Of a stretch of DNA of 64,000 nucleotides, positions 23,359 through 31,538 are shown in pieces. The number at the start of each line of letters is the position of its first letter. Positions within the stretch are counted from its first letter, which is position 1. The DNA is from CAVQZA01 sp963718355 (GTDB lineage: Bacteria > Actinomycetota > Thermoleophilia > Gaiellales > Gaiellaceae). The position numbers were made by a program, and so were the translations under genes. The stretch is from assembly GCA_963718355.1 (NCBI GenBank), contig CAVQZA010000016.1, positions 236,746 through 300,745 of the forward strand, given 5' to 3'. A model generated the notes under the pieces. The model worked only from the letters and a program-made list of their open reading frames with translations. It ran no database searches and was not told the origin of the DNA.

Positions 23359-24458
23359 TCGCAGCGTTCGCGGTCGGGTTCGCCGCGAGCTGGAGCCTCA
23401 CCGACGTTGGCGCCGTCGCCGACCGGATGGCCGACGCGTACGGCGTCCACCTCGCTGCGATCGGTCTCCTCACCTCCGCGCTCTTCCTCACGCACGCGGC
23501 GGTGCAGGTTCCAGCGGGCCGCGCGATCGACCGCTGGGGCGCGCGCGGGGTCGGGATCGCGTCGCTGCTCGCGCTCGCGGTTGGCAACCTCATCGCGCTC
23601 ACATTCAAGGACTACTGGGTCGCGCTGGGCGCCCGTGCGCTGATGGGGCTCGGCACCGGCGCTGGGTTCATCTCGGGCGCGGACTACATCCGTGCCGCCG
23701 GCGGACAGGCGAAATTACAGGGCTTTTACGGCGGCGCGACCCTCGGTGCGACCGGAATCGCAGTCGCCGTCGTACCGCAGGTTGCCGGCTGGAGGGCGCC
23801 GTACTGGACCGCGCTCGTGCTGATCCTGCCGGTGCTCGTGGTGCTCCCGTTCGTCCCGTCGACGAAGCGCCCGCCCCGGCAACGCTCGAAGACCTCGGTG
23901 CTGCGCGACCGTCGGCTCTACCCGCTCTCGTTCCTCCACACGTGCTCGTTCGGGATCAGCATCGTCGCCGGCGAGTGGATCGTCTCGCTGCTCACGCACT
24001 CTGGCTACAGCCACCGCCGCGCGGCGCTCGCCGGTGCGCTGACGCTGATCGGCGGGCTCGTGACGCGGCCGCTGGGCGGAATCGTGCTGCAGCGGCTGCC
24101 TGACCGGGCGCGCGCCGTCGTCGCCGGCGCCGTCTTCCTGTGCGCGGTCGGAATCCTCGTGCTCGCGAGCCGCGCGCCGCTGCCGGTGCTCGCCCTTGCG
24201 GCGCTCACCGTCGGCCTCGCGGCCGGCATCCCGTTCGCGGCGGTCTTCCGCGGCGCGCAGATCCTGCGGCCCGACGCGGCAGGCACCGCGGTCGGTCTCG
24301 TCAACGCCGTGCCGAACCTCTTCGTCCTGATCGCGACCCCGCTCGTCGGGCTCACGTTCTCGCTCCCGGGCGACGGCCGGCTCGGCTTCGTCGCACTCGC
24401 CGCCGTCGGGCTCGCGGGCCTCGCGCTGCTCCCACCGTCGTCCTCCCTAGGGCGGTAA
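23355..24458 (+). CDS. MFS transporter, apparently starting at CTG
   Basis: This 367-residue major facilitator has about 12 hydrophobic segments, the motif-A-like RAIDRWGARGVG after TM2, and ALMGLGTGAGFISG. No ATG, GTG or TTG lies in frame near the expected N-terminus. Membrane segment 1 begins LIAAFAVGFAASWSL, coded right after CTG 23355, whose last two bases and next base make the amidohydrolase stop TGA. A CTGA overlap, like the ATGA and GTGA overlaps common here, is the best explanation. It is probably an importer or exporter for pyrimidine catabolites. Confidence 0.75.
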   Translation: MIAAFAVGFAASWSLTDVGAVADRMADAYGVHLAAIGLLTSALFLTHAAVQVPAGRAIDRWGARGVGIASLLALAVGNLIALTFKDYWVALGARALMGLGTGAGFISGADYIRAAGGQAKLQGFYGGATLGATGIAVAVVPQVAGWRAPYWTALVLILPVLVVLPFVPSTKRPPRQRSKTSVLRDRRLYPLSFLHTCSFGISIVAGEWIVSLLTHSGYSHRRAALAGALTLIGGLVTRPLGGIVLQRLPDRARAVVAGAVFLCAVGILVLASRAPLPVLALAALTVGLAAGIPFAAVFRGAQILRPDAAGTAVGLVNAVPNLFVLIATPLVGLTFSLPGDGRLGFVALAAVGLAGLALLPPSSSLGR

Positions 24459-24461
24459 GCT
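24456..24461 (+). promoter_or_regulatory. -10 box (TAAGCT) before the F420-type oxidoreductase
   Basis: GGTAAGCT lies at the very end of the MFS gene and ends six bases before the next ATG, which predicts a leaderless mRNA from an internal promoter. Confidence 0.4.
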
Positions 24462-24467
24462 CGCGCG

Positions 24468-25475
24468 ATGCTGAGCTTCGGCGTCACCGTCCTCCCAGAC
24501 CCGCCCTACCAGCGCCTGATCGAGCTGATGCAGCTCGCCGAGCAGCACGGCTTCGAGTACGGCTGGACGTATGACTCGCACGTCCTCTGGCAGGACTCGA
24601 TCCCACTGCTGACGCTTGCCGCCGCGCAGACCAAGACGATCAAGCTCGGGCACTGCGTGACGAATCCGGGCACGCGCGACCCGACGGTGCTGGCGAGCGC
24701 CTACGCGACGATGCAGGACATCTCGAACGGCCGGATGGTGATGGGGATCGGCCGCGGCGACTCCGCGCGGCGCGTGATCGGGCAAAAACCCGTGCTCGTG
24801 GCGGAATTCGAGAAACGCCTCGTGATGATCAAGGACTTCATGAACGGGCGGCCCGTCGACTGGAACGAGAAGGAGCTCGAGCTGAAGTGGGTGCGCAAGG
24901 AGCTGCCGGACATCCCGATGTACGTCGCCGGCTACGGGCCCAAGGCGCTCGCCGTCGCGGGCCGCGTGGGCGACGGCGTGATCATCCAGCTCGCCGACCC
25001 GCAGATCATCCAGTGGATCATGGACGTGGCCCGAAAGGCCGCGGTCGAGGTGGGGCGCGACCCGGACGAGCTCGAGTGCATCGTCTGCGCGCCGAGCCAC
25101 ATCTCCGCGGATCTCGCCGACGCGCGGGAGCAGGTGCGCTGGTTCCCGGCGATGGTCTCGAACCACGTGATGGACCTGATCGAGCGCTACGGCGAGGGCG
25201 GCGAGATCCCGACCGCGCTCACCGACTACGTCAAGGTGCGCAAGTTCTACGACTACAAGGACCACTCGCGCGTCGGCGCAGCCCACGGCGAGTTCGTGAC
25301 CGACGAGATCTGCGACCGCTTCTGCGTGCTCGGCGACACGGCCGCCGCGACGGCGAAGCTGCAGGAGCTCGAGTCGGTCGGCGTCGACCAGTTCAACATC
25401 TACCTGATGACGCACGGCCAGGAAGAGACGCTGGCCGCGTACGGCGACGACATCATCCCGGGCTTCGCAGCTTAG
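24468..25475 (+). CDS. F420-dependent LLM-class oxidoreductase
   Basis: This 335-residue TIM-barrel protein of the luciferase-like monooxygenase superfamily is close to F420-dependent methylene-tetrahydromethanopterin reductase. Landmarks are LSFGVTVLPDPPYQRL, FEYGWTYDSHVLWQD, LGHCVTNPGTRDPTV, GIGRGDSARR, and YVAGYGPKALAVAGRVGDGV. The GDG motif with non-prolyl cis-type bulge region suits F420 binding. I recall a subfamily (TIGR03842-like) found near dihydropyrimidinase genes, but cannot check that here. In this locus it is a candidate for the missing pyrimidine-reducing step. Confidence 0.85.
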   Translation: MLSFGVTVLPDPPYQRLIELMQLAEQHGFEYGWTYDSHVLWQDSIPLLTLAAAQTKTIKLGHCVTNPGTRDPTVLASAYATMQDISNGRMVMGIGRGDSARRVIGQKPVLVAEFEKRLVMIKDFMNGRPVDWNEKELELKWVRKELPDIPMYVAGYGPKALAVAGRVGDGVIIQLADPQIIQWIMDVARKAAVEVGRDPDELECIVCAPSHISADLADAREQVRWFPAMVSNHVMDLIERYGEGGEIPTALTDYVKVRKFYDYKDHSRVGAAHGEFVTDEICDRFCVLGDTAAATAKLQELESVGVDQFNIYLMTHGQEETLAAYGDDIIPGFAA

Positions 25476-27274
25476 TGCTCTCGCTCAGCGACCTGCTCGA
25501 GGCGCGCGTCGCGCTGCCCGCGGATCTCTCCGACGACGGTGAGACAGTGCTCGTCTCCTCGAACCTGACCGGGACGATGCAGCTCTACCGGATGCCGGTC
25601 GCCGGCGGGCCGCTCGAGCAGCTCACGAACGGCGAGGAGCCGGTGGCCGGACGGTTCGTCCCGGGAAGCGAGCGGGTGCTCGTGCAGATGGACGAGGCCG
25701 GCAACGAGCGCCAGCAGCTCTATCTCCTCGGCGCGGACGGCGAGCTCGAGCCGCTCGTCCACGACCCGCGCTTCAAGCACATGACGCCGCGCTTTTCGCG
25801 TGACGGGCGCCTGCTCGCCTACGTGACGAACCGGCGCAACGGCGTCGATTTCGACGTCGTCGTGCGCGAGCTCGGGAGCGGGGAGGAGCGCACCGTCTAC
25901 GGCCTCGGCGGCTGGTGTGACGCGGCCGGGTTCTCGCCCGACGCGGGTCTGCTCGCCTTCACGCGCCTCACCGATCGCTCCGGCGACAACGTGCTCTGCC
26001 TCGTCGACCTCGACACGCTTGAGTCGGTCGAGGTCGCGCCGCACGACGACGCGGCGTACGTCGGGCCGCCTGCGTGGCTCGGCGACGACGCCTTCCTGTT
26101 CGCGACGAGCGCGGGCCGCGACACGGCGGCGATCGCGCGCTACGACGTGGCGGCGCGGACGTGGGAGGTCGTGCTCGAAAGCCCGTGGGATCTCGCCGTG
26201 GAGATCGACGACGCCGCCGCGAACGTGCTCGTGCACGAGAACGCGGACGGCTACTCGCGGCTCGAGCTGCGCGACCCCGTGACGCTCGAGCTCAGCGCCG
26301 AGGTGCCGCTGCCGGGCCGGGGCGTCGTCGGCGACACCGTCTTCTCGCGTGACGGCCGCCTGCTCGCGTTCCACTTCACCTCGCCGCTCGAGCCCGGCGA
26401 CATCTGGGTCTACGACGGCAAGACGCGCCGCCTGACGACGAGCCCGAGCGAGGTGCCGCGCTCGCATCTCGTCGAGCCGACGCTACATCGCTTCGAGTCG
26501 TTCGACGGCGAGTCGGTGCCGGTCTATCTCTACGAGCAGGAGGACGACTATCCGGCACCGGTCGTGATCTGGATCCACGGCGGCCCCGAGGCACAACTCC
26601 GCCCGATCTGGAACGCGCTGCACCAGTACTTCGTCGCACGGGGCTTCGCGGTCGCGGCGCCGAACGTTCGCGGCTCGACGGGCTACGGCAAGCGCTACGA
26701 GCACCTCGACGACGTCGAGAAGCGCCTCGACTCGGTGCACGACCTCGCCTCGCTGCACGACTGGCTCGGGACGCGGCGCGGGATCGACGCCTCGCGCACC
26801 GCGCTCTACGGCGGCTCGTACGGCGGCTACATGGTGCTGGCCGGGCTGGCGTTCCATCCGGAGCGCTGGGCAGCGGGCGTCGACATCGTCGGCATCTCGA
26901 GCCTCGTCACGTTCCTCGAGAACACGTCCGAGTACCGGCGCGCGTTCCGCGAGCGCGAGTACGGCTCGCTCGAGCACGACCGCGAAGTGCTGGAGGCGGT
27001 CTCACCGATCTCGCGCGTCGAGGCGATCAGGGCGCCGCTCTTCATCATCCACGGCGCGAACGATCCGCGCGTGCCGCTCTCGGAGGCCCAGCAGCTGCAC
27101 GCCGAGCTCGTCGCGCGCGGCGTCCCGTGCGAGCTGCTCGTCTACGAGGACGAGGGGCACGGGCTCGGCAAGCTGAAGAACCGTCTCGATGCATACCCGC
27201 GAGCCGCCGCGTTCCTCGAGGACGTGCTGGTGCGACGGTTCGACGAGAACGAGCTCACGAGGCCCCGCCCGTAG
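25475..27274 (+). CDS. S9-family prolyl-oligopeptidase-type peptidase
   Basis: This 599-residue two-domain serine peptidase has an N-terminal beta-propeller (about 15-335, with repeated DGRLLAY/DGRLLAF blades) and a C-terminal alpha/beta hydrolase. The catalytic Ser448 is in YGGSYGGYM, Asp in HGANDPRVPL and His in EDEGHGLGK. The GTG start overlaps the previous TAG by one base (TAGTG). No signal peptide is visible, so it acts in the cytosol on short peptides. Its link with the pyrimidine genes is only positional. Confidence 0.9.
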   Translation: MLSLSDLLEARVALPADLSDDGETVLVSSNLTGTMQLYRMPVAGGPLEQLTNGEEPVAGRFVPGSERVLVQMDEAGNERQQLYLLGADGELEPLVHDPRFKHMTPRFSRDGRLLAYVTNRRNGVDFDVVVRELGSGEERTVYGLGGWCDAAGFSPDAGLLAFTRLTDRSGDNVLCLVDLDTLESVEVAPHDDAAYVGPPAWLGDDAFLFATSAGRDTAAIARYDVAARTWEVVLESPWDLAVEIDDAAANVLVHENADGYSRLELRDPVTLELSAEVPLPGRGVVGDTVFSRDGRLLAFHFTSPLEPGDIWVYDGKTRRLTTSPSEVPRSHLVEPTLHRFESFDGESVPVYLYEQEDDYPAPVVIWIHGGPEAQLRPIWNALHQYFVARGFAVAAPNVRGSTGYGKRYEHLDDVEKRLDSVHDLASLHDWLGTRRGIDASRTALYGGSYGGYMVLAGLAFHPERWAAGVDIVGISSLVTFLENTSEYRRAFREREYGSLEHDREVLEAVSPISRVEAIRAPLFIIHGANDPRVPLSEAQQLHAELVARGVPCELLVYEDEGHGLGKLKNRLDAYPRAAAFLEDVLVRRFDENELTRPRP

Positions 27275-27277
27275 AAT
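27272..27277 (+). promoter_or_regulatory. -10 box (TAGAAT) for tRNA-Cys
   Basis: TAGAAT overlaps the stop codon of the peptidase gene and lies 11 bases before the tRNA 5' end, a suitable place for its promoter. No -35 is clear. Confidence 0.4.
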
Positions 27278-27288
27278 GCGACCGCACT

Positions 27289-27359
27289 GGCGCCTTGGCC
27301 GAGTGGTTAGGCAGAGGCCTGCAAAGCCTCGTACAGCAGTTCGAATCTGCTAGGCGCCT
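27289..27359 (+). tRNA. tRNA-Cys (anticodon GCA)
   Basis: Acceptor GGCGCCT pairs with AGGCGCC. The anticodon arm AGGCC-TGCAAAG-CCT-like loop contains GCA, and the T-arm AGCAG-TTCGAAT-CTGCT is complete. Discriminator T; CCA is not encoded. No integration-like repeat is seen on either side. Confidence 0.93.
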
Positions 27360-27392
27360 CTCAGTGAGCCAACGCGAGTGAAGGGACAACAG

Positions 27393-27800
27393 ATGACATC
27401 CTCTGAGAGCGGCTCGAACGGCGCCACCCGGGTCGCCTACATCCTCGACGTGCCGTTGGCCGAGAACGTCGAGCGGCAATGGCCACAGATGGGCGAGGTC
27501 GTGCGCGGCGCGGAGCTCGTCGCAAGTGTGGAGGGGAACTTCCCTGAACTGACCCTGGAGGTCGGTCGGCGATTCCGTCTCGGCGACGTGGTCGTCGTCG
27601 AGTGGACGTGCAACTACGGCGACGGGCGGCTCTACCGGAACGTGACCATCGGCGAGCTCGAGGATGGCAAGGCCGTCCGGGTGACCGACTACTGGGGCGA
27701 GCCCACCGGCACGCCCGAATGGCGGCAACCCCTCACCGCTCGTCTCGAGATGCCGGCCGACGGAACCTGGCCCGACAACGCTCGCCTGAGCCACCACTAG
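27393..27800 (+). CDS. SnoaL/NTF2-like protein
   Basis: This 135-residue protein from ATG 27393 is preceded by AAGGGA. The C-terminal part has the NTF2-like strands GDVVVVEWTCNYGDGRLYRN and VTIGELEDGKAVRVTDYWGEP, typical of SnoaL-type polyketide-cyclase-like or delta-isomerase-like pockets. No catalytic residue can be assigned. GTG 27378 is an alternative start. It is monocistronic, between tRNA-Cys and a bidirectional hairpin. Confidence 0.7.
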   Translation: MTSSESGSNGATRVAYILDVPLAENVERQWPQMGEVVRGAELVASVEGNFPELTLEVGRRFRLGDVVVVEWTCNYGDGRLYRNVTIGELEDGKAVRVTDYWGEPTGTPEWRQPLTARLEMPADGTWPDNARLSHH

Positions 27801-27815
27801 AACTCGCCCTCGACA

Positions 27816-27853
27816 CGCCGCCCGGCGAATCCGGACTCGGACACCGGGCGGCG
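27816..27853. terminator. Bidirectional hairpin between convergent genes
   Basis: CGCCGCCCGG (27816-27825) pairs perfectly with CCGGGCGGCG (27844-27853) over ten GC-rich pairs. There is no T-run. Its place between convergent stop codons fits a shared terminator. Confidence 0.6.
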
Positions 27854-27869
27854 CGGAGAGCGAAGCGGG

Positions 27870-28217
27870 CTAGGAGACGATCAGCGTCCCCGACATCCCG
27901 GCGTCTTCGTGGCCGGGGAGGGAGCAGTAGAAGTGGTAGGTGCCCTTCTTCAGGTTCAGGACGACGGAGGTCGTGCCGTGCCCGATCTTCTTGGTGCCGC
28001 CGTACTCCTTCTCGCCGATCTCGAGGCGGACGTCGTGCTTCATCATCGAGGGGTTCTTGAACACGAGGGTGATCTTGCCCGCCTTCGCGTGGACAGTCTT
28101 CTGCAAGTACGCCAGCGCGGTCTTCGACGCGGTGATCGTGACCGTGTTGCCGGGCGCCGCAGTGGCGATCGGAGCCAGAGCGAGGGCGACCAGCGCGACG
28201 AGTAGCAGCTTCTTCAA
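27870..28217 (-). CDS. Secreted plastocyanin-like cupredoxin
   Basis: This 115-residue exported protein has a signal peptide (KKLLLVALVALALAPIATAA). It also carries a type 1 copper site: His61 in MMKHDVRLE, Cys98 and His103 in FYCSLPGHEDAG, and Met108 in AGMSG. It should shuttle electrons outside the membrane, or bind copper. The start is TTG 28217, supported by a GGAAGGAAA site and the lysine pair. No oxidase gene lies alongside. Confidence 0.88.
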   Translation of the reverse strand: MKKLLLVALVALALAPIATAAPGNTVTITASKTALAYLQKTVHAKAGKITLVFKNPSMMKHDVRLEIGEKEYGGTKKIGHGTTSVVLNLKKGTYHFYCSLPGHEDAGMSGTLIVS

Positions 28218-28268
28218 GGGGGTTTCCTTCCGTTTGATTTCGTCAGACGTGGCCCGACGCTAGGCGGG

Positions 28269-28278
28269 TCTCATGAGA
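28269..28278. promoter_or_regulatory. Palindrome in the gap between cupredoxin and TPR genes
   Basis: TCTCATGAGA is a perfect 10-base palindrome in the 174-base divergent gap 28218-28391. Its core CTCATGAG is also the core of the palindrome at 21086-21097. It may be an operator; this is a guess from symmetry and place. Confidence 0.25.
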
Positions 28279-28391
28279 GGCGCATGAGCGGACGGGAAAA
28301 GAAGACAAACGGGGGACAATCGCCTGCAGGAAGCGGCCGATGTTGGGAACGTGATCGAACTCCTCGCCGCGACCCTGCAGCCGGTAAAGCC

Positions 28392-29531
28392 GTGAGCGCG
28401 CTCCCGGTCGATTACCTCGTCGTTCCGCCGTCTCGGCTGACCGAGTTCGAGCGGCTCGAGTCCGTCGTCGCCTCCGCCGAGCACGCAATCGAGTGCCACC
28501 GCTACGCGGAGGCCGCCGCGCTGCTCGTCGAGGACAAGCCCTCGCAGATGGCCTTCCCCGTGCTCGCCGTGCGGGCGCTTTTCGTCGAGTCCTGGGCCAG
28601 GATGTACCTCGGCCAGATTCCCGAGGCGGAAGCACTGCTCGATCGGGCGCGCATCGTGGCCGAGGGAGAGCGCTTCACGGACGTCGACCGGGCCGAGGTG
28701 CTCTACCGGCTCGGCTGCTGCCGCCTCCAGCGCTTCTCAGTCACAAACGCCGTCTCGCTGCTGACGCTCGCGCTGGAGCTCTGCGAGCGCTCCGGCCAGC
28801 CCTGCGAGCGCCTCCGTGCCCGCACCCTCGAGTGGCGCGCGCGCTGCTACCAGGTGCAGGGAGACTGGGAGGCGGGTCGCGCCGATGTCGAGCGCGCGCT
28901 CGAGCTCGCGATCCCCCTCGGCGACGAGCTCACCATCGCCCACGTGCTCTTCCAGGCCTCGATCCTCGCGGAGCGCGCCGGCCAGTGGCCGGTCGCGCGC
29001 TGCTATGCCGAGCAGGCGAGGGACCTGTTCGAGCGCAGCGACGATCGGCACCATCTCGGGCGGGTCCTCAACAACCTGGGCGGGCTCTCCTTCCTCCTCG
29101 GCGACGCCGAGCAGGCGAAGTCTTACCTCCACGAAGCACTCGGCCTCGCACTCGAAGTGAGTAGCGAAGCCGATGCGGCGCAGGCGATCTCCTCGCTCGC
29201 GCAGGTTCATCTGCGGACCGGCGAGCCCGGCGAGGCTGAGGGCCAGGCCCGGCAGGCGCTCGACCTGCTCGTCGGACGCGTCGACTTTCTCGACGAGATC
29301 GGCAACGCCCACCTCGTGCTCGGGCGCGCGCTTGCAGAGCAGTTGCGCGACGACGAGGCCACCGCCTCGTTTCGCGCCGCCGAGGACAGCTTCGAACAGC
29401 TCGGATCGATCAGCCACCGCGCTGCTGTGTGGATGGTGGAGGGCAGTCTCGCGTCGCAGCGCGGGCGGCCCGAGGATGCCGTCGAGCTGTACCGGCGCGC
29501 GGCCGAGGCCTTGCAGAACTTCCACTTCTAG
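28392..29531 (+). CDS. TPR-repeat protein paired with an exported peptide
   Basis: From GTG 28392 this encodes 379 residues, almost all helical, with about eight tetratricopeptide-type repeats. Examples are ARMYLGQIPEAEALLDRARI, ARCYQVQGDWEAGRADVERA, LNNLGGLSFLLGDAEQAKSY and AQVHLRTGEPGEAEGQARQA. No helix-turn-helix, kinase or membrane segment is visible. Length and all-TPR build are those of Bacillus Rap-type sensors, though sequence kinship is not claimed. A 36-residue exported peptide gene starts 23 bases after its stop. The frame extended to 28284 has no coding character before the GTG. Confidence 0.8.
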   Translation: MSALPVDYLVVPPSRLTEFERLESVVASAEHAIECHRYAEAAALLVEDKPSQMAFPVLAVRALFVESWARMYLGQIPEAEALLDRARIVAEGERFTDVDRAEVLYRLGCCRLQRFSVTNAVSLLTLALELCERSGQPCERLRARTLEWRARCYQVQGDWEAGRADVERALELAIPLGDELTIAHVLFQASILAERAGQWPVARCYAEQARDLFERSDDRHHLGRVLNNLGGLSFLLGDAEQAKSYLHEALGLALEVSSEADAAQAISSLAQVHLRTGEPGEAEGQARQALDLLVGRVDFLDEIGNAHLVLGRALAEQLRDDEATASFRAAEDSFEQLGSISHRAAVWMVEGSLASQRGRPEDAVELYRRAAEALQNFHF

Positions 29532-29554
29532 ACCAGTCGAGGAGGTGAAACATC

Positions 29555-29665
29555 GTGAAAAGAATCAACCTGTTCACCGCACTGTTCGTGCTCGCGGCAC
29601 TGGCGTCCGTCCTCGGCCATGCCAAGTTCGGCACGCCTTCGCCCTTCGGCTTCAGCCGGGGCTAG
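29555..29665 (+). CDS. 36-residue exported peptide downstream of TPR gene
   Basis: A GAGGAGGTG ribosome-binding site (29538-29546) stands eight bases before GTG 29555. The peptide begins with KRINLFTALFVLAALASVLG, a positively charged then hydrophobic signal sequence, and a possible cleavage after GHA leaves a 13-residue mature form, KFGTPSPFGFSRG. It is followed by a terminator hairpin. Being cotranscribed with a TPR-only protein mirrors the Rap-Phr and NprR-NprX layout, in which the secreted peptide re-enters and binds the TPR protein. It could instead be a small membrane peptide. No family is recognised. Confidence 0.7.
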   Translation: MKRINLFTALFVLAALASVLGHAKFGTPSPFGFSRG

Positions 29666-29684
29666 GAGCCCCCACCATGCGGCG

Positions 29685-29705
29685 GCGCCCCCGGCCCGGG
29701 GGCGC
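29685..29705 (+). terminator. Strong GC hairpin after the TPR/peptide operon
   Basis: GCGCCCCCG, a GCC loop and CGGGGGCGC make a perfect nine-pair hairpin 20 bases after the peptide stop. No T-run follows. It lies between the peptide gene and the convergent acetyltransferase and could stop both transcripts. Confidence 0.6.
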
Positions 29706-29711
29706 TGTCCG

Positions 29712-30239
29712 TCAGCGGTCCATCGCGTACCAGACCATGTCGTAGCCGCGCCACACCGCTTCGCCGCGAAACGTCAGCCCGAGCCGCTCCATCACGGCGC
29801 GCGAGCGGACGTTCGCCGGCGTGGTGAACGAGTAGAGGCGCGGCTCCTCGACGAGGTGCTCGCGCCAGCACTCGAGCGAGGCGCGGCCGCCCTCGGTGGC
29901 GAGGCCGCGGCCCCACCAGTCGCGATGCAGCACCCAGCCGACCTCCGGCACGCTGTGCGGCTCGAGCGGCCAGTCGTGGTGGCGCAGGATCCCGATCCGC
30001 CCCATCAGCTTGCCGGTGTCCGGATCCTCGGCGGCCCACTGGCCGTGGCCGTCGTTCTCCCACATGCGCAGCCAGCGCTCGATCTGGGCCCGCGCGCCGT
30101 TCAGGTCGGAGGCCGGCATGTGCTCGAGGTACTCCGGCTGGACGTAGATCTCGTGCAGCGCCTCCGCGTCGTCCGGCCGAAACTGGCGCAGCAGCAGCCG
30201 CTCGGTGCGCAGTTCTTCTGGCAGGAGTCGCGCGACCAT
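29712..30239 (-). CDS. GNAT acetyltransferase of the RimJ/RimL type
   Basis: This 175-residue protein starts at ATG 30239 (leaderless, see -10 box). It has the RimJ/L family features RTERLLLRQFRPDDAEALHE, EVGWVLHRDWWGRGLATEG (acetyl-CoA binding) and NVRSRAVMERLGLTFRGE. It transfers an acetyl group to a protein N-terminus or a small amine; the substrate cannot be told. GTG 30245 is an alternative start two codons upstream. Confidence 0.85.
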   Translation of the reverse strand: MVARLLPEELRTERLLLRQFRPDDAEALHEIYVQPEYLEHMPASDLNGARAQIERWLRMWENDGHGQWAAEDPDTGKLMGRIGILRHHDWPLEPHSVPEVGWVLHRDWWGRGLATEGGRASLECWREHLVEEPRLYSFTTPANVRSRAVMERLGLTFRGEAVWRGYDMVWYAMDR

Positions 30240-30245
30240 CGGCAC

Positions 30246-30251
30246 ACTGTA
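30246..30251 (-). promoter_or_regulatory. -10 box (TACAGT) of the GNAT gene
   Basis: Read on the minus strand, TACAGT ends six bases before ATG 30239, predicting a leaderless transcript and favouring that start over GTG 30245. Confidence 0.45.
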
Positions 30252-30297
30252 GGCACCCGTTCAAGGGGTAGAGCCTCGACGCCGATAGGAGAAGGCG

Positions 30298-30771
30298 ATG
30301 ACCGGTCCTGCGGAGCGGAAACGATGGCGGATCGGCCGGCCCAGCCCGGCGATGGTCGTGGCTTTGCTCGCTCTTTTCGTCGCGCTCTCCGGCACGGCCG
30401 TTGCAGCCGGTGTCGTCCCGCTCGCGAAGCACGCGCTGACCGCGAACACGGCCACCACGGCGCTCACGGCGAAGAACGCTTTGAAGCTTGCGGGGCTCAC
30501 CCCGCAGCAGGTCGGCGCGCTCGCGACGGGGCCGACGATCTACATCAAGACGGCGCCCTGGACGCTCACCGCCGGCAACGACCAGGAGTTCACGACCACC
30601 TGCGACGCCGGTGAGCACGTGATCTCGGGCGGCTACGACAACCCTGACGGCAACGCGCTCTCGGCCGATACGCACCCGAGCGCAGACGGCCTGAGCTGGG
30701 TGATCGACCTCCAGGATCTGTCCCCGTCCAGCGACACCTCCGGCACCCTCTACGCCGTCTGCCTGCGCTGA
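30298..30771 (+). CDS. Secreted or membrane-anchored protein with Thermoleophilia-type leader
   Basis: This 157-residue protein has a polar N-terminus, then SPAMVVALLALFVALSGTAV and AAG, a leader type very common in Thermoleophilia. Next comes a heptad-like NTATTALTAKNALKLAG region (possible coiled coil). The C-terminal domain has FTTTCDAGEHVISGGYDNPD and LYAVCLR, with two Cys that could pair. TAGGAGAAGG precedes the ATG. Role unknown, probably at the cell surface. Confidence 0.75.
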   Translation: MTGPAERKRWRIGRPSPAMVVALLALFVALSGTAVAAGVVPLAKHALTANTATTALTAKNALKLAGLTPQQVGALATGPTIYIKTAPWTLTAGNDQEFTTTCDAGEHVISGGYDNPDGNALSADTHPSADGLSWVIDLQDLSPSSDTSGTLYAVCLR

Positions 30772-31538
30772 TGGACGCTCAGATCCGCGGAACCACGATG
30801 CCCGTGCTCGAGGTGCGCCTCGATCCGGGTGAGAGCGTCGTCGCCGAGTCGGGCGAGCTCGGCTGGGTGACCGACTCGATCGAGCTGCAGACGTCGACAG
30901 CTCTCGCCGGCGCGGACGGCATGTGGGACGCGGCGAAGCGCTCGTTCGGCGGCGGCTCGTTCTTCATGACGCAGTACTCCGCCACGACCGCTCCCGGCGT
31001 CGCGGTGTTCCCGGCGCGGCTCCCGGGCTCGATCCTCGAAGTGCCGCTCGGTCCCGAGCACTCGTACACCGTGCAGCGGGGCGGCTTCCTCGCGGGCAGC
31101 TACGGCTCCGAGCTCGCGACCGCGTTTCATCCGAAGAAGATCGGCTCGGGGCTCTTCGGCGGCTTCGGCTTCGTCCTCCAGTCGCTCACCGGCTCCGGCC
31201 ACGCCTGGATCGCGCTCGGCGGCGAGCTGTCCGAGTACGAGCTCGACGCGGGCGAGACGCTGCGCGTTCATCCGGGGCACATCGGGCTGATGGATTCGAG
31301 CGTCAAGTACGAGCTGACGACCGTGCCCGGGCTCAAGAACAAGGTCTTCGGCGGCGACGGGCTCTTCCTGATGCGTCTCACCGGGCCGGGCAAGGTCTGG
31401 CTCCAGTCGATGAACCTCGCCTCGCTCGCCGGCGCGCTCGCCCCGTACCTTCCGGACGGCGGCAACGACGCCTCGGCCACCGTCGACGCGACCGCCGGCA
31501 CCGCGGTGATCTCCGCCGTCGGCAAGCTCTTCGGCTAG
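30771..31538 (+). CDS. AIM24-family protein
   Basis: This 255-residue protein has the AIM24 (DUF124) beta-fold: LEVRLDPGESVVAESGELGW, SFFMTQYSATTAPGVAVFPA, GFVLQSLTGSGHAWIALGGE, and GLFLMRLTGPGKVWLQSMNL. The bacterial family is of unknown function. Its ATG overlaps the previous TGA by one base, so it is likely translated with the secreted protein upstream. The stop overlaps the convergent small gene by four bases. Confidence 0.88.
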   Translation: MDAQIRGTTMPVLEVRLDPGESVVAESGELGWVTDSIELQTSTALAGADGMWDAAKRSFGGGSFFMTQYSATTAPGVAVFPARLPGSILEVPLGPEHSYTVQRGGFLAGSYGSELATAFHPKKIGSGLFGGFGFVLQSLTGSGHAWIALGGELSEYELDAGETLRVHPGHIGLMDSSVKYELTTVPGLKNKVFGGDGLFLMRLTGPGKVWLQSMNLASLAGALAPYLPDGGNDASATVDATAGTAVISAVGKLFG

